DNA of 14,280 nucleotides from assembly GCA_003978475.1 (NCBI GenBank), contig QNZR01000056.1, positions 1 through 14,280 on the forward strand, given 5' to 3'. Of the stretch, positions 1-7,590 are shown piece after piece; position 1 is the first letter of the stretch; each line of letters begins with the position of its first letter. A program made the translations under genes and the position numbers. This DNA comes from Sulfurimonas sp. (GTDB lineage Bacteria > Campylobacterota > Campylobacteria > Campylobacterales > Sulfurimonadaceae). Below the pieces are notes generated by a model. The model searched no databases and was not told the origin of the DNA. It saw only the letters and a program-made list of their open reading frames with translations.

Positions 1-2
1 CA

Positions 3-125
3 CTCAAACCTCATTTTGTTTGGGAACGTTATATTATCAAGCATAAGGTAGATGACTATAGACTGCGTCAAAAAGCAAAAACAACCGGGAAGAGTAGCTA
101 TTTTTTATTGTGTTTTGAATTTTGA
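3..125 (+). CDS. Possible 3' end of an unidentified protein gene (partial)
   Basis: One plus-strand frame stays open from the left edge to a TGA at 123-125, giving about 40 C-terminal residues. They start LKPHFVWERY and end in a hydrophobic, aromatic tail (YFLLCFEF). The peptide is basic and contains Trp, His and Pro, as a real protein tail might. However, 40 open codons can arise by chance in AT-rich DNA, and I recognise no family. If real, it converges with tRNA-Leu on the other strand. GC by hand count is 41 of the first 120 bases, visibly lower than the genes to the right. No intrinsic terminator was seen between it and the tRNA. Confidence 0.35.
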   Translation, partial: LKPHFVWERYIIKHKVDDYRLRQKAKTTGKSSYFLLCFEF

Positions 126-153
126 TAAAAAAAGATTTTAAAAGTGCTGAAGA

Positions 154-238
154 TGGTGCATCTGACTGGACTTGAACCAGCACGGCTTGCGCCACACGCC
201 CCTCAAGCGTGCGTGTCTACCACTTCCACCACAGATGC
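154..238 (-). tRNA. tRNA-Leu, anticodon GAG
   Basis: The minus strand folds as a class II tRNA. The acceptor stem GCATCTG (232-238) pairs with CAGATGC (158-164), followed by discriminator A (157) and an encoded CCA (154-156). The anticodon stem CACGC/GCGTG encloses the loop TTGAGGG (200-206), so the anticodon GAG lies at 202-204 and reads CUC and CUU leucine codons. A long variable arm (GGC-GCAA-GCC) and a T arm with loop TTCAAGT are present. The 85-nt length including CCA fits tRNA-Leu. It lies 45 nt downstream of atpE on the same strand with no clear promoter of its own, so it may be co-transcribed with atpE. Confidence 0.95.
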
Positions 239-251
239 ATAAAACGAGTGT

Positions 252-267
252 GTCAGCCGAAGCCGAC
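252..267 (-). other. Short RNA hairpin with UUCG tetraloop between atpE and tRNA-Leu
   Basis: On the minus strand GTCGGC and GCTGAC form six base pairs (one G-U) closed by the very stable C(UUCG)G tetraloop, 17 nt after the atpE stop codon. A run of only four U follows about eight bases later, so it is not a standard intrinsic terminator. It could protect the atpE mRNA 3' end, pause polymerase, or mark the processing point between atpE mRNA and tRNA. The function is inference. Confidence 0.5.
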
Positions 268-283
268 GAAGAGGATCTTTAGA

Positions 284-598
284 CTATCCTAAGTAAGGGT
301 TAGCATAAAGAGCAATAAGTGCAATAACCAGAGTATAGATAACCTGCGCTTCAATCATTGCCAGTGCAATGAACATGGTTGTCATCAACTTACCGCCAAG
401 ACCCGGGTTGCGTGCCGTACCGGCAATGGTAGCTGCAGCCGTATGACCCATACCAATAGCACCACCAAGTGCCGCAAGACCAAGACCGACACCCGCGGCA
501 ATCATAGAATACGCTTTAAGCGTTTGGTTGGCCACTTCTGCTTCAGCAGCGAATGCAGCAGCAGTAAGAGCCACCATTAAGAAAAGAATTTTTTTCAT
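284..598 (-). CDS. atpE: ATP synthase F0 subunit c
   Basis: This is the rotor-ring subunit c of the F1F0 ATP synthase, carrying protons through the membrane. It has 104 residues. A hydrophobic, signal-like N-terminus (about 1-18) precedes the usual hairpin of two helices. Helix 1 is glycine-rich (about 36-51), the polar loop is RNP (63-65), and helix 2 carries the essential carboxylate Glu83 in AMIEAQVIY. The residue after the Glu is Ala, and no Gln stands at the usual helix-1 ligand site, so the Na+ site of sodium-type c subunits is not evident and proton coupling is likely. The ATG at 598 is preferred over a TTG at 610 because GGAG (605-608) sits six bases upstream of it. The other atp genes are not nearby, as I recall for Campylobacterota. 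Confidence 0.96.
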   Translation of the reverse strand: MKKILFLMVALTAAAFAAEAEVANQTLKAYSMIAAGVGLGLAALGGAIGMGHTAAATIAGTARNPGLGGKLMTTMFIALAMIEAQVIYTLVIALIALYANPYLG

Positions 599-678
599 TT
601 GAATCTCCAAAAATATTGTTGCAAAGTCCGTTCGGATAGCGTAAACATACCGGTAACCAATATGCCAACAGAGACATA

Positions 679-720
679 AATGCCGCCTGTTTCCCTACTT
701 ATCACTTTGATAGCGGCATT
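679..720 (-). repeat. 8-bp inverted repeat over the proposed atpE promoter start
   Basis: AATGCCGC (713-720 read on the minus strand) and GCGGCATT (679-686) are perfect inverted arms separated by 26 nt. The upstream arm overlaps the proposed -10 box at 718-723. The spacer also contains TATC-AAAGT-GATA. In read-through RNA from pnp it could fold into a hairpin; on DNA it could be an operator. No U-tract follows, so it is not a standard terminator. Chance occurrence is possible. Confidence 0.35.
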
Positions 721-723
721 ATA
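718..723 (-). promoter_or_regulatory. Candidate sigma70 -10 box for atpE
   Basis: A consensus TATAAT on the minus strand lies in the pnp-atpE gap, 24 nt after the pnp stop codon. It has no good -35 partner, which is usual for Campylobacterota housekeeping promoters. A start near 711 would give an untranslated leader of about 110 nt ahead of the atpE ATG. This is the only perfect -10 in the gap. Confidence 0.55.
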
Positions 724-746
724 GGCACTCTGTACTAAAAAATGGC

Positions 747-2915
747 TTATGCGCGGTCTAAACTAATCTTGTTACCTTTAAATTCAATGATTTTGACTTT
801 AATAGTGTCGCCCTCACTCAAAACATCACTGACCTTGCTGACCCGCTCATTGGAAATTTTAGAGATATGCAGCAGTCCGTCCGTACCTCCGGGCAGTTCA
901 ATGAAAGCACCGAAATCAACAATCTTTTTCACTTTTCCTTCAACCTCGTCACCGACTTGGTACTGGATTTTTTCAGGAGCGCTGTTAATGATCTTCTCTA
1001 TGTGCTCACGTGCACCCTGAACCCCTTTTTTATTTTTTCCGGTCACTTTGACATGTCCCTGTTTTTTGTCAATATCAATAGCGACTTCAAACATCTCAAT
1101 AATCTCACGAATGGTTTTACCCGCCTGACCAATAATATCGCCTACAAAATCCGGGTCAATATGGAAAAAATCACTGCTGGGCAGGCTCTCTTCGTTCAGC
1201 TCAATACGCTCTTCGGCCTCAAGCATAATGTCAATAATATGCGAACGTGCCGCTTTGGCCTGCTGGAGTGTTTGTTGCAGTATCTCCAAACTGATACCGC
1301 CAAGCTTAATATCCATCTGAAGCGCTGTAATACCCTCTTTGGAGCCGCTGACTTTACAGTCCAGGTCACCGTCATGGTCTTCAAGTCCGGTAATATCGCT
1401 TAAAATGGCATAGCGATCGTCCTCACTGACCATCCCCATCGCCACACCGGCAATGACATCACTCATCGCAATATCGCCCGCACGCAACGCCATATAGCCG
1501 CCGCACACCGTCGCCATGGACGAGGAACCGTTGGACTCCATAATTTCCGAAACCAGACGAAGCGTTTTATCTGAAGGAATTAAAGAGGGCTCAAGTGCCC
1601 GCTTTGCCAAATTGCCGTGTCCCAGCTCCCGGCGGCGCGGCGGACCTACCGGAGAGGGCTCTCCTACAGAAAAACCCGGAAAGTTATAGTGCACCATAAA
1701 GGTCTCATTTTGCGTTCCTTCATCGGTCAGCTTTTCAAACATCTGAGCATCTTTGGAGCCTCCAATCGTCAATACGACCAGCGCCTGGGTCTGCCCTCGC
1801 GTAAACAGTGCCGAGGCATGTGCGGAAGGCAAGACATTGGTGTCAATACGAATAGGACGAATATCAGTGGCCGTTCGTCCGTCCGCTCTACGATTCTCGT
1901 CTAAAATTTGAGAGCGAACCACCTGTTGCTTCACCTGCTCAATAGCACGCTTCAGCTCTTTTTCATCCCAAGAGACATTCACACCCAAAATCTCTTTTCG
2001 CAACCGTTTAAGGGCTGTAGAACGCTCCGTTCGTGCCATCTCGCCAATAGCATCTTTAATAGCATCCAAATGATTTACATGTAAATATGCTATCATCTCT
2101 TCCGCCGCACTGACATCCAGACATACCAGAGGCATGCATGGCTTGGAGTACGTATCGAAACATGTTTCATAGCGTGTATTGGCATCTTTCAGATAGTCCT
2201 TCGCGCGTGAGAGCAAGGTTAAAAGCTCCTCTTCTGAAAGTGCATTGCAGTGATGCTCGCTTACCATCTCTGCTGAAAGTGTCGGATCAATCATGGGGTC
2301 CATCATCGGCAGATCAAGCATCTGCACCTCTTCTGAACCCAAAGAGCGCATCTCTATCATCAACAGATCCTCTTTGCTTCCGGAGACATACAGGTCTAGC
2401 GTACTCTCTTCAAGCTGTTGCATGGTTGGATTAAGCACCACCTCATCACCGATTTTTCCTATGCGTACCGCACTTACGGACGTGTTGATGTCAATATCGG
2501 AAACCCATAGCGCGGCCGAGGCTGCATTGAGTGCCAGAACCTGAAGGTCCGCATTGTCATCGGCACTAAGTACCATAATGGTAATTTGCAGCGGATTGGC
2601 AAAACCTTTAGGAAATAGCGGACGCAGCGAACGGTCAATAATGCGTGATGTCAGTGTCTCAAAATCGCTCGGCTTGGTCTCACGCTTGAAAAAACCTCCC
2701 GGAAATTTTCCAACGGCATAGGTTTTTTCAATATACTGCACCGTAAGCGGTAAAAACTCTTCGGAGACAAAATCAGTCTCATCAATAACTACGGTCGCTA
2801 AAACAACGGCGTTGCCGCTTTTGAGCCATACCGTGCCGTTGGCCTGTCTGGCTACCTGATTAAACGCATAATGCTCAACCTTGTTTTCTAATTCAATCAC
2901 TTCATTGTATGTCAC
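747..2915 (-). CDS. pnp: Polyribonucleotide nucleotidyltransferase (PNPase)
   Basis: PNPase is a trimeric cytoplasmic 3'-to-5' phosphorolytic exoribonuclease that degrades mRNA and can add tails. The 722-residue protein has the full family layout. A first RNase PH domain contains FFKRETKPSD and SRIIDRSLRPLFP. An all-helical linker follows, then a catalytic second RNase PH domain with DHDGDLDCKVSGSKEG, whose Asp residues match the E. coli active-site region. A KH domain with GQAGKTIREI and a C-terminal S1 domain (about the last 70 residues, VDFGAFIEL) complete it. Length is close to the E. coli enzyme (about 711). The start codon is GTG (2913-2915), 14 nt inside the end of the upstream phosphoribosyltransferase gene, so translation is probably coupled. 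A TATAAT just after its stop may start atpE. Confidence 0.98.
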   Translation of the reverse strand: MTYNEVIELENKVEHYAFNQVARQANGTVWLKSGNAVVLATVVIDETDFVSEEFLPLTVQYIEKTYAVGKFPGGFFKRETKPSDFETLTSRIIDRSLRPLFPKGFANPLQITIMVLSADDNADLQVLALNAASAALWVSDIDINTSVSAVRIGKIGDEVVLNPTMQQLEESTLDLYVSGSKEDLLMIEMRSLGSEEVQMLDLPMMDPMIDPTLSAEMVSEHHCNALSEEELLTLLSRAKDYLKDANTRYETCFDTYSKPCMPLVCLDVSAAEEMIAYLHVNHLDAIKDAIGEMARTERSTALKRLRKEILGVNVSWDEKELKRAIEQVKQQVVRSQILDENRRADGRTATDIRPIRIDTNVLPSAHASALFTRGQTQALVVLTIGGSKDAQMFEKLTDEGTQNETFMVHYNFPGFSVGEPSPVGPPRRRELGHGNLAKRALEPSLIPSDKTLRLVSEIMESNGSSSMATVCGGYMALRAGDIAMSDVIAGVAMGMVSEDDRYAILSDITGLEDHDGDLDCKVSGSKEGITALQMDIKLGGISLEILQQTLQQAKAARSHIIDIMLEAEERIELNEESLPSSDFFHIDPDFVGDIIGQAGKTIREIIEMFEVAIDIDKKQGHVKVTGKNKKGVQGAREHIEKIINSAPEKIQYQVGDEVEGKVKKIVDFGAFIELPGGTDGLLHISKISNERVSKVSDVLSEGDTIKVKIIEFKGNKISLDRA

Positions 2916-3567
2916 TACTCTCTCCTAATATAAGTTCGACACGCTCGCTGCTTAGAGGTTCGAAATTTTTGTAATATGCTGTTGTTGCCACATAATCTTT
3001 CACATCATGCAAATAGTAGATATGATCGACCAGGGGGTCCAGCGACTCCAGCACTTCATGCGGTAAAATCGGGGCAATCACATAGACCGCCTTGGGCTTC
3101 ATGGCTAAAATGGTTTTGACGCCGGTTAAAAAGTTCAATCCGGTCTCGCTGCCATCATCGATTAAGACAACCACTTCGGCATGTAACGACGGAAACGGTC
3201 GTCCTTTGCGATATTGGTACACCGCATTTAAAATCTGCTCTTCATGCTTTCGGTGCGCTTCGCCATAAACAAAATCCAGACCAATATTAAACGCCTGGCA
3301 CAGAGCCTCATGAATTACCATCTCTTCAGTTTCACTCACCCGGGCAATCTCACACTCGTCGTTAAGCGGAGCACATACCGGCTCACTGAACAAAATATCG
3401 GCTTGAAGATGCAGACGTTTGGCAAAGTGTTCGGCAATCTCCAAACCGCCGAAAGAGAGCGCAATCAACCGCCATGCTTCACTACGCATCTTCTCAACAG
3501 GTAAAAACTCCAGAAGCTGCGTTGCCGCATCGGTACGATCGCTAAAAATTCCTTTTTGACACTCCAT
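2902..3567 (-). CDS. Phosphoribosyltransferase-domain protein
   Basis: The protein has 221 residues, is soluble, and has no signal peptide. Residues 133-145 (VVLIDDGSETGLN) match the PRPP-binding signature of type I phosphoribosyltransferases: a hydrophobic strand, then two acidic residues, G-x-x-T-G. Residues about 33-51 (RLIALSFGGLEIAEHFAKR) match the early strand-helix of the same fold. The substrate cannot be told. Orphan members of this fold have been annotated as purine salvage enzymes, ComF-like proteins or unknowns, and the C-terminal half is not characteristic. The start is well fixed by a very strong SD (GGGAGGAGGT) before the ATG at 3567, 18 nt after the MCE gene. The end overlaps pnp by 14 nt. 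A link to nucleotide or RNA turnover is inferred from that overlap. Confidence 0.8.
   Translation of the reverse strand: MECQKGIFSDRTDAATQLLEFLPVEKMRSEAWRLIALSFGGLEIAEHFAKRLHLQADILFSEPVCAPLNDECEIARVSETEEMVIHEALCQAFNIGLDFVYGEAHRKHEEQILNAVYQYRKGRPFPSLHAEVVVLIDDGSETGLNFLTGVKTILAMKPKAVYVIAPILPHEVLESLDPLVDHIYYLHDVKDYVATTAYYKNFEPLSSERVELILGESSDIQ
2921..2926 (-). promoter_or_regulatory. Ribosome binding site of pnp inside the upstream gene
   Basis: AGGAG(A) on the minus strand stands six bases before the GTG start of pnp and lies within the last codons of the phosphoribosyltransferase gene. It supports the GTG as the true pnp start and indicates translational coupling of the two genes. Confidence 0.75.
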
Positions 3568-3585
3568 TGTAGGTACCTCCTCCCG

Positions 3586-4983
3586 CTACTTCAGACCGGA
3601 TGCACTGCCAAGTACATATTTGAGATTATTGTCAATAAAACGCATACCAACACCAAAATAGAAGGTCTGTGACTCTGAATTGGCAATATTATCCCATCCG
3701 CCGAATAACTCAAGATGTTTCAACATACGATACTTCACACCGATTCTATAGTGTGCATTGGTACCGCGGACATCGTTAACAGCATTGAAATCATACGCAT
3801 CGAATGAGATCTTCCACGCGTCATTGTTAGCAAAATAGTCAATACCGAAACCTCCTTGAGACTCAATCACTCCCGCCCGCAAAAGCAGATTGTCAAAACG
3901 CTTTCCGTATTGTGCCGAAACATACGTTTCGCTTTTGTCATGCACCTTGGGAAGCTCTCCGACGTTACTGTAATCATCGGTAGAGATCATATCGAGCATG
4001 TAGTACGTTTCCGGATTGGGAAGGTAGATAATACCCGCGGTGGTCTTCATTGCCGAGTCATTGATCATATAGTCCGCTCTGGCGGCGACTTGCAGTTCGC
4101 TCACCGTAAAATTGGCAAGAATAGAGTCCACCTTGGAGAAGGCATTCTCTCCACTGCTGAAAAAACTGTCTGCCGACACCAGAGTGTTTTTGAGCGATTG
4201 GCGGTTTTCATCGATCAGACCCGATACGTTGTTTTCAATGGCAATAAATTTATCCATGGCTACAGGCAGCTTGTTATCGAGCATTAAGGCAATACTGTCC
4301 AGCCGCGCCGTGAGTGAATCCAGACGTGCCATAATCTGTGGCAGATCTTTATTGACGGTAGTAGCTGTTTGCGAAAATCCGGCTCCCATATCCCGCATAT
4401 TTTCAATGGCGGCTTTCAGTGCCGCACGGTTTTCAAGTACGATGGTATCCAGATTGACGCCCACATCTTTAAAAGCACCGATCATCTCTTTAATCTCTTC
4501 TTGACGCTGCTTGTCCAGTACGTTTCTAAAATCTTTAAGCAGCAGCTGCAGCTCACTCGCAGCCGCATTGACGCTGTCGCTGGTTTCATCAAAAGCGGCA
4601 TACTGCTTGGAGTGCTTCAGCACACCGTTTTCCTCAATGTTTTCCTTGCTCTCACCGGCTAGGATATTGATGTTTTTAGCACCCAAAACACTCTCTTGAG
4701 AGACCACAATAAGAGAATCTTTGGGAATACGCACCTGCGGCTGAATACTCAAAACCAGCCGTACCCGTCGCCCGTCAATGTAAATTTTGGAGACTTCACC
4801 GATGGCAACACCGTTCATGGTGACTTTACTTTGAAGTTCCAGTCCCGTCGCATCATCCAAATAGGCGCTAATCTCATACCCTTTTTGCTCAAAAGATCCC
4901 AATTTACTCACCTGAGTCGATAACATAAAAAGCGCTACCAGACCCAAAATCACAAAAAGACCGATTTTTGCTTCAAGTTTCAT
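3586..4983 (-). CDS. MCE/MlaD-like lipid-transport protein with predicted C-terminal beta-barrel
   Basis: The 465-residue protein is read as envelope-spanning. One membrane helix (about 7-23) precedes a single MCE domain (about 36-110), as in MlaD, the substrate-binding subunit of phospholipid transporters between the two membranes. Residues about 130-295 are mostly helical, with heptad-like Leu/Ile spacing suggesting a coiled coil. Residues about 297-450 differ: roughly nine stretches with alternating hydrophobic residues, rich in Tyr, Phe, Gly and Asn, ending in FYFGVGMRF, the pattern of an outer-membrane beta-barrel. The ATG at 4983 is chosen because homologous proteins begin close to the membrane helix and GAGAGG lies upstream. 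An ATG at 5004 (seven residues longer) is possible. The gene begins directly after lptD, and no MlaE/MlaF permease or ATPase is in the window. Confidence 0.82.
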   Translation of the reverse strand: MKLEAKIGLFVILGLVALFMLSTQVSKLGSFEQKGYEISAYLDDATGLELQSKVTMNGVAIGEVSKIYIDGRRVRLVLSIQPQVRIPKDSLIVVSQESVLGAKNINILAGESKENIEENGVLKHSKQYAAFDETSDSVNAAASELQLLLKDFRNVLDKQRQEEIKEMIGAFKDVGVNLDTIVLENRAALKAAIENMRDMGAGFSQTATTVNKDLPQIMARLDSLTARLDSIALMLDNKLPVAMDKFIAIENNVSGLIDENRQSLKNTLVSADSFFSSGENAFSKVDSILANFTVSELQVAARADYMINDSAMKTTAGIIYLPNPETYYMLDMISTDDYSNVGELPKVHDKSETYVSAQYGKRFDNLLLRAGVIESQGGFGIDYFANNDAWKISFDAYDFNAVNDVRGTNAHYRIGVKYRMLKHLELFGGWDNIANSESQTFYFGVGMRFIDNNLKYVLGSASGLK

Positions 4984-5012
4984 CCGTTTAACCCTCTCAT
5001 ACATCTCTCATT

Positions 5013-7145
5013 TTAAAATTGCCATGCTTTAATATCGGTGCCGCCAATCGGTTTTAGTGAAATGGTAATATAGACATATTTATCAAATTCCGATGCGGCG
5101 GCATTATTGGTTAGGGTCGGTCGATTATTCTCTACATACCGAATTCCAAAATCCCAACACCGCTTGGAGTAGATGAACCCCAGCTCCATATTTTTTTTGA
5201 CGGCATTTTCAATATCAAACGCCACTTTGGCAAAATATTGATAATACTTATTGTACTGATATGCGACATCAGCAATGATATAGCTGCTTCGTGTCAGCGT
5301 CGCTTCACCATAATTCTCATACAGATGCGTCATATCAAATACGATGGTATCGCCATTATATCGTAATGCATTAAGAAACTTGGTAATACGTGTTAAATCA
5401 TGATTGTAAAGTGTATCATTATAGTATGAAACGGTATCGCTCAACTGTAGATCCAGCTCATTTTCCAACTCCCCCAAAGCATCACTGTTAAGTTCATTGG
5501 TAATCTTTTGTGACAGTTTATGATAGAGTATCTGTTGGCCGGTACTGTCAAAAAGAAACTGTGTCACCGCCACTTCGGCAGCATCTTCAATATCGACAAT
5601 ATCGTAATAGTCGCACAGCGGGTTGCCGTAAATATAGTTCCGGCTGCAGATCTCCTCGGACTCTTCATAGTAGCCACTCTTATAGTCGCTGCCGCCATTA
5701 ACATAGGATGCATTAAAAGTCATCACATGTGAGAATGTCTCATACCGCTTTGCCAAAGAGCTCTCCATGTCAAATATATAGTAATTTCGTGCAAAAATAC
5801 CGTTATTGTAATGATTATTGGGATCGGGAATGACATCTTCACCACTAAAGAAAATATGTCTGCCGTGCAGCTGCATGGTATAGCTAAGCTCAAGATAGTC
5901 ATTAAAAAAGGAGTGCCGCAGGGTCACGGGAACATTCAGTTCACTTTGAAATGCATTCTTTCCTGACTTACGAAACAGGTTCGTTGCCGTGGCATCGACA
6001 CTGTAAAACAGATACTCTTTAAAAAGTGCGTCCAGATAATGATGATATTGAAATACCGGAAGACTTTGAATGGTCTCATCATTGTTTTTCCTGCTTAAAT
6101 CGAGAAAATATTTGAAATAGATTCCGTAGTAGTCCTGTTCGTTATTGTAAAACGCATTAATTCGGGAATAAATTTGATTTGGTGTGGTATTTTTAATCTC
6201 GTCATTACCTTTGAGATTCAGGTAGTCAATATCATTCATCCATGTCATATCGGCAAACAACCCCGATTGTCCGGCCAAAGTGTACCCCAGCCACTCTTTA
6301 AGAGGATTGTAATTAATATAGTTAAAATTAAATCCGTAATGCTCGCGGTTTACCAGGTCATACGATTCAAAATAACTGGACTTCTCTCTAAAATATCCTG
6401 TTGTCAACTCCCCTTTTGAGACTTTGGTATCGACAAAACGCAAGGTGGCGTACAAACCGGCTCCGCGTCGCGTACGAATCTGGGGAGACAACTCTATGTC
6501 CCAGGAGTTGTCGGTCGCAATATAGATGGGCTGCTGATAAAAAAAACCTTCATTACTCGTAGGCAGACCAAAGACCGGTGAGAGCAGCCCCGTACGTCGT
6601 TTAAAATCAAGGGAATACCCAAAATAGGGAAAATAAAAGACCGGAACATCATACAGCATCAATGAGACATTGTAGATATCCATCCATTTGGTCGTTTCGT
6701 TAAACTGCGCACTGCTAAAACGCAGCCGCCACAGCGGATTGGTCGGGTCACATCCCGAAACCATGCCCTCTTCCAGATTAATGAGATTTTTTTTAGAGCA
6801 TGCCTTTTGCGTACTCATCCAGACGTCCTGCTCTTTCTCCAGAAGATAAAACGGTTCAAACACTCTGTCATCGTCATTCAAAACCAGACGGGCGTACTCC
6901 CCGATAATATGATAGGATGCCCCTTTTAAAACCGTAATATTGCCAAAAAGCTCCAACACCGACGTATGGCGATCGTAACTGATTTTATTGGCACTGAGAT
7001 ACTGATCTCCATAGAGAACGACCACATCATGGTCGGCACTAATATGTGTCGCATTGCTCTCTATATCTGTTGCAAATACCTCTACATTCTGTGCCGCGGA
7101 AAGTGTCCCGGCGACCCAAAGTAGAAGCAGCGCAAGTTTATGCAT
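5013..7145 (-). CDS. lptD: LPS-assembly outer-membrane protein LptD
   Basis: LptD is the beta-barrel that inserts lipopolysaccharide into the outer leaflet of the outer membrane, fed by the Lpt bridge. The 710-residue protein starts with a signal peptide (about 1-18, cut near SA-AQ). An OstA/LptA-like periplasmic domain follows (about 22-115), then a long barrel domain. The diagnostic segment FYFPYFGYSLDFKRRTGLL, followed by an SPVFG motif, corresponds to the conserved YFPW...RR.G....FG region of LptD. Cys116 and Cys132 lie between the two domains; whether they form the disulfides known from E. coli cannot be judged. The ATG at 7145 overlaps the RDD stop codon as ATGCATAA. A TTG at 7151 is an alternative. 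The order RDD-lptD-MCE suggests an envelope operon. Confidence 0.94.
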   Translation of the reverse strand: MHKLALLLLWVAGTLSAAQNVEVFATDIESNATHISADHDVVVLYGDQYLSANKISYDRHTSVLELFGNITVLKGASYHIIGEYARLVLNDDDRVFEPFYLLEKEQDVWMSTQKACSKKNLINLEEGMVSGCDPTNPLWRLRFSSAQFNETTKWMDIYNVSLMLYDVPVFYFPYFGYSLDFKRRTGLLSPVFGLPTSNEGFFYQQPIYIATDNSWDIELSPQIRTRRGAGLYATLRFVDTKVSKGELTTGYFREKSSYFESYDLVNREHYGFNFNYINYNPLKEWLGYTLAGQSGLFADMTWMNDIDYLNLKGNDEIKNTTPNQIYSRINAFYNNEQDYYGIYFKYFLDLSRKNNDETIQSLPVFQYHHYLDALFKEYLFYSVDATATNLFRKSGKNAFQSELNVPVTLRHSFFNDYLELSYTMQLHGRHIFFSGEDVIPDPNNHYNNGIFARNYYIFDMESSLAKRYETFSHVMTFNASYVNGGSDYKSGYYEESEEICSRNYIYGNPLCDYYDIVDIEDAAEVAVTQFLFDSTGQQILYHKLSQKITNELNSDALGELENELDLQLSDTVSYYNDTLYNHDLTRITKFLNALRYNGDTIVFDMTHLYENYGEATLTRSSYIIADVAYQYNKYYQYFAKVAFDIENAVKKNMELGFIYSKRCWDFGIRYVENNRPTLTNNAAASEFDKYVYITISLKPIGGTDIKAWQF

Positions 7146-7590
7146 TAACAACCAGTGTCCGTGCCGTTTTATCGTGCCAGGTTTGACGCAGCGGATTCAT
7201 CGTCCCCCATAAAAATCCCAAATAGAGAAACATCTCGCTAATAATTCTGAACACGCCCCGATTAAACGCACTTAAAAATCCCGGTGTGTTCAGTGTTTTG
7301 ATCTCGACTACCCGAATTTTCATGAGGATTTTTCCCAGCGTCGCTCCATACTGCATGACAAAAAAAGTCTGGTAGACAATCTTCATTGCCATAAATTCCA
7401 GTACAAAGGCATTCGTAAGACGAATCACATCTTCAACACTGGCCGCTGAAGTGAAGGCATCCCACAAGATGACAATAAGCAACATCGAAAGCAGCGCCTC
7501 ATCAATAAACATGGCAAAAGCCCGCTTGGGAATGGGGGCTATAACCAGCGCTTCGCGCTGAAGGTTCTCCTGAATCTCTTCTTCTGTCAT
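7138..7590 (-). CDS. RDD family membrane protein
   Basis: A small inner-membrane protein of 150 residues. The RDD signature is visible: Arg23 and Asp30 in PKRAFAMFIDE at the start of the first membrane helix, and the C-terminal RQTWHDKTARTLVV motif. About three hydrophobic helices are seen, near 31-45, 57-78 and 110-128. RDD proteins have no single known role; some are implicated in ion transport. The ATG at 7590 directly follows the purD stop (TAAATG), with GGAGG five bases upstream, and its own stop overlaps the lptD start. This indicates co-translation with both neighbours. The position ahead of lptD suggests, without proof, an envelope role. Confidence 0.87.
   Translation of the reverse strand: MTEEEIQENLQREALVIAPIPKRAFAMFIDEALLSMLLIVILWDAFTSAASVEDVIRLTNAFVLEFMAMKIVYQTFFVMQYGATLGKILMKIRVVEIKTLNTPGFLSAFNRGVFRIISEMFLYLGFLWGTMNPLRQTWHDKTARTLVVNA

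Noticed and set aside
648..655. Palindrome TACCGGTA in the atpE leader
   Set aside because: Eight bases, single copy, no partner element; chance is the simplest explanation.
867..1403. Plus-strand open frames of up to 178 codons opposite pnp and other genes
   Set aside because: They are antisense shadows of well-identified minus-strand genes, without SD or recognisable protein families.
2073..2086. 14-bp palindrome ATTTACATGTAAAT in pnp, with similar ACATGTAAAT at 7910-7919 (purD) and TTACATGTAA at 9854-9863 (guaA-hemD gap)
   Set aside because: Two of the three are inside coding sequence, where they encode Leu-His-Val (YLHVN, NLHVE) and are explained by codons. One intergenic copy is not enough for a binding-site family.
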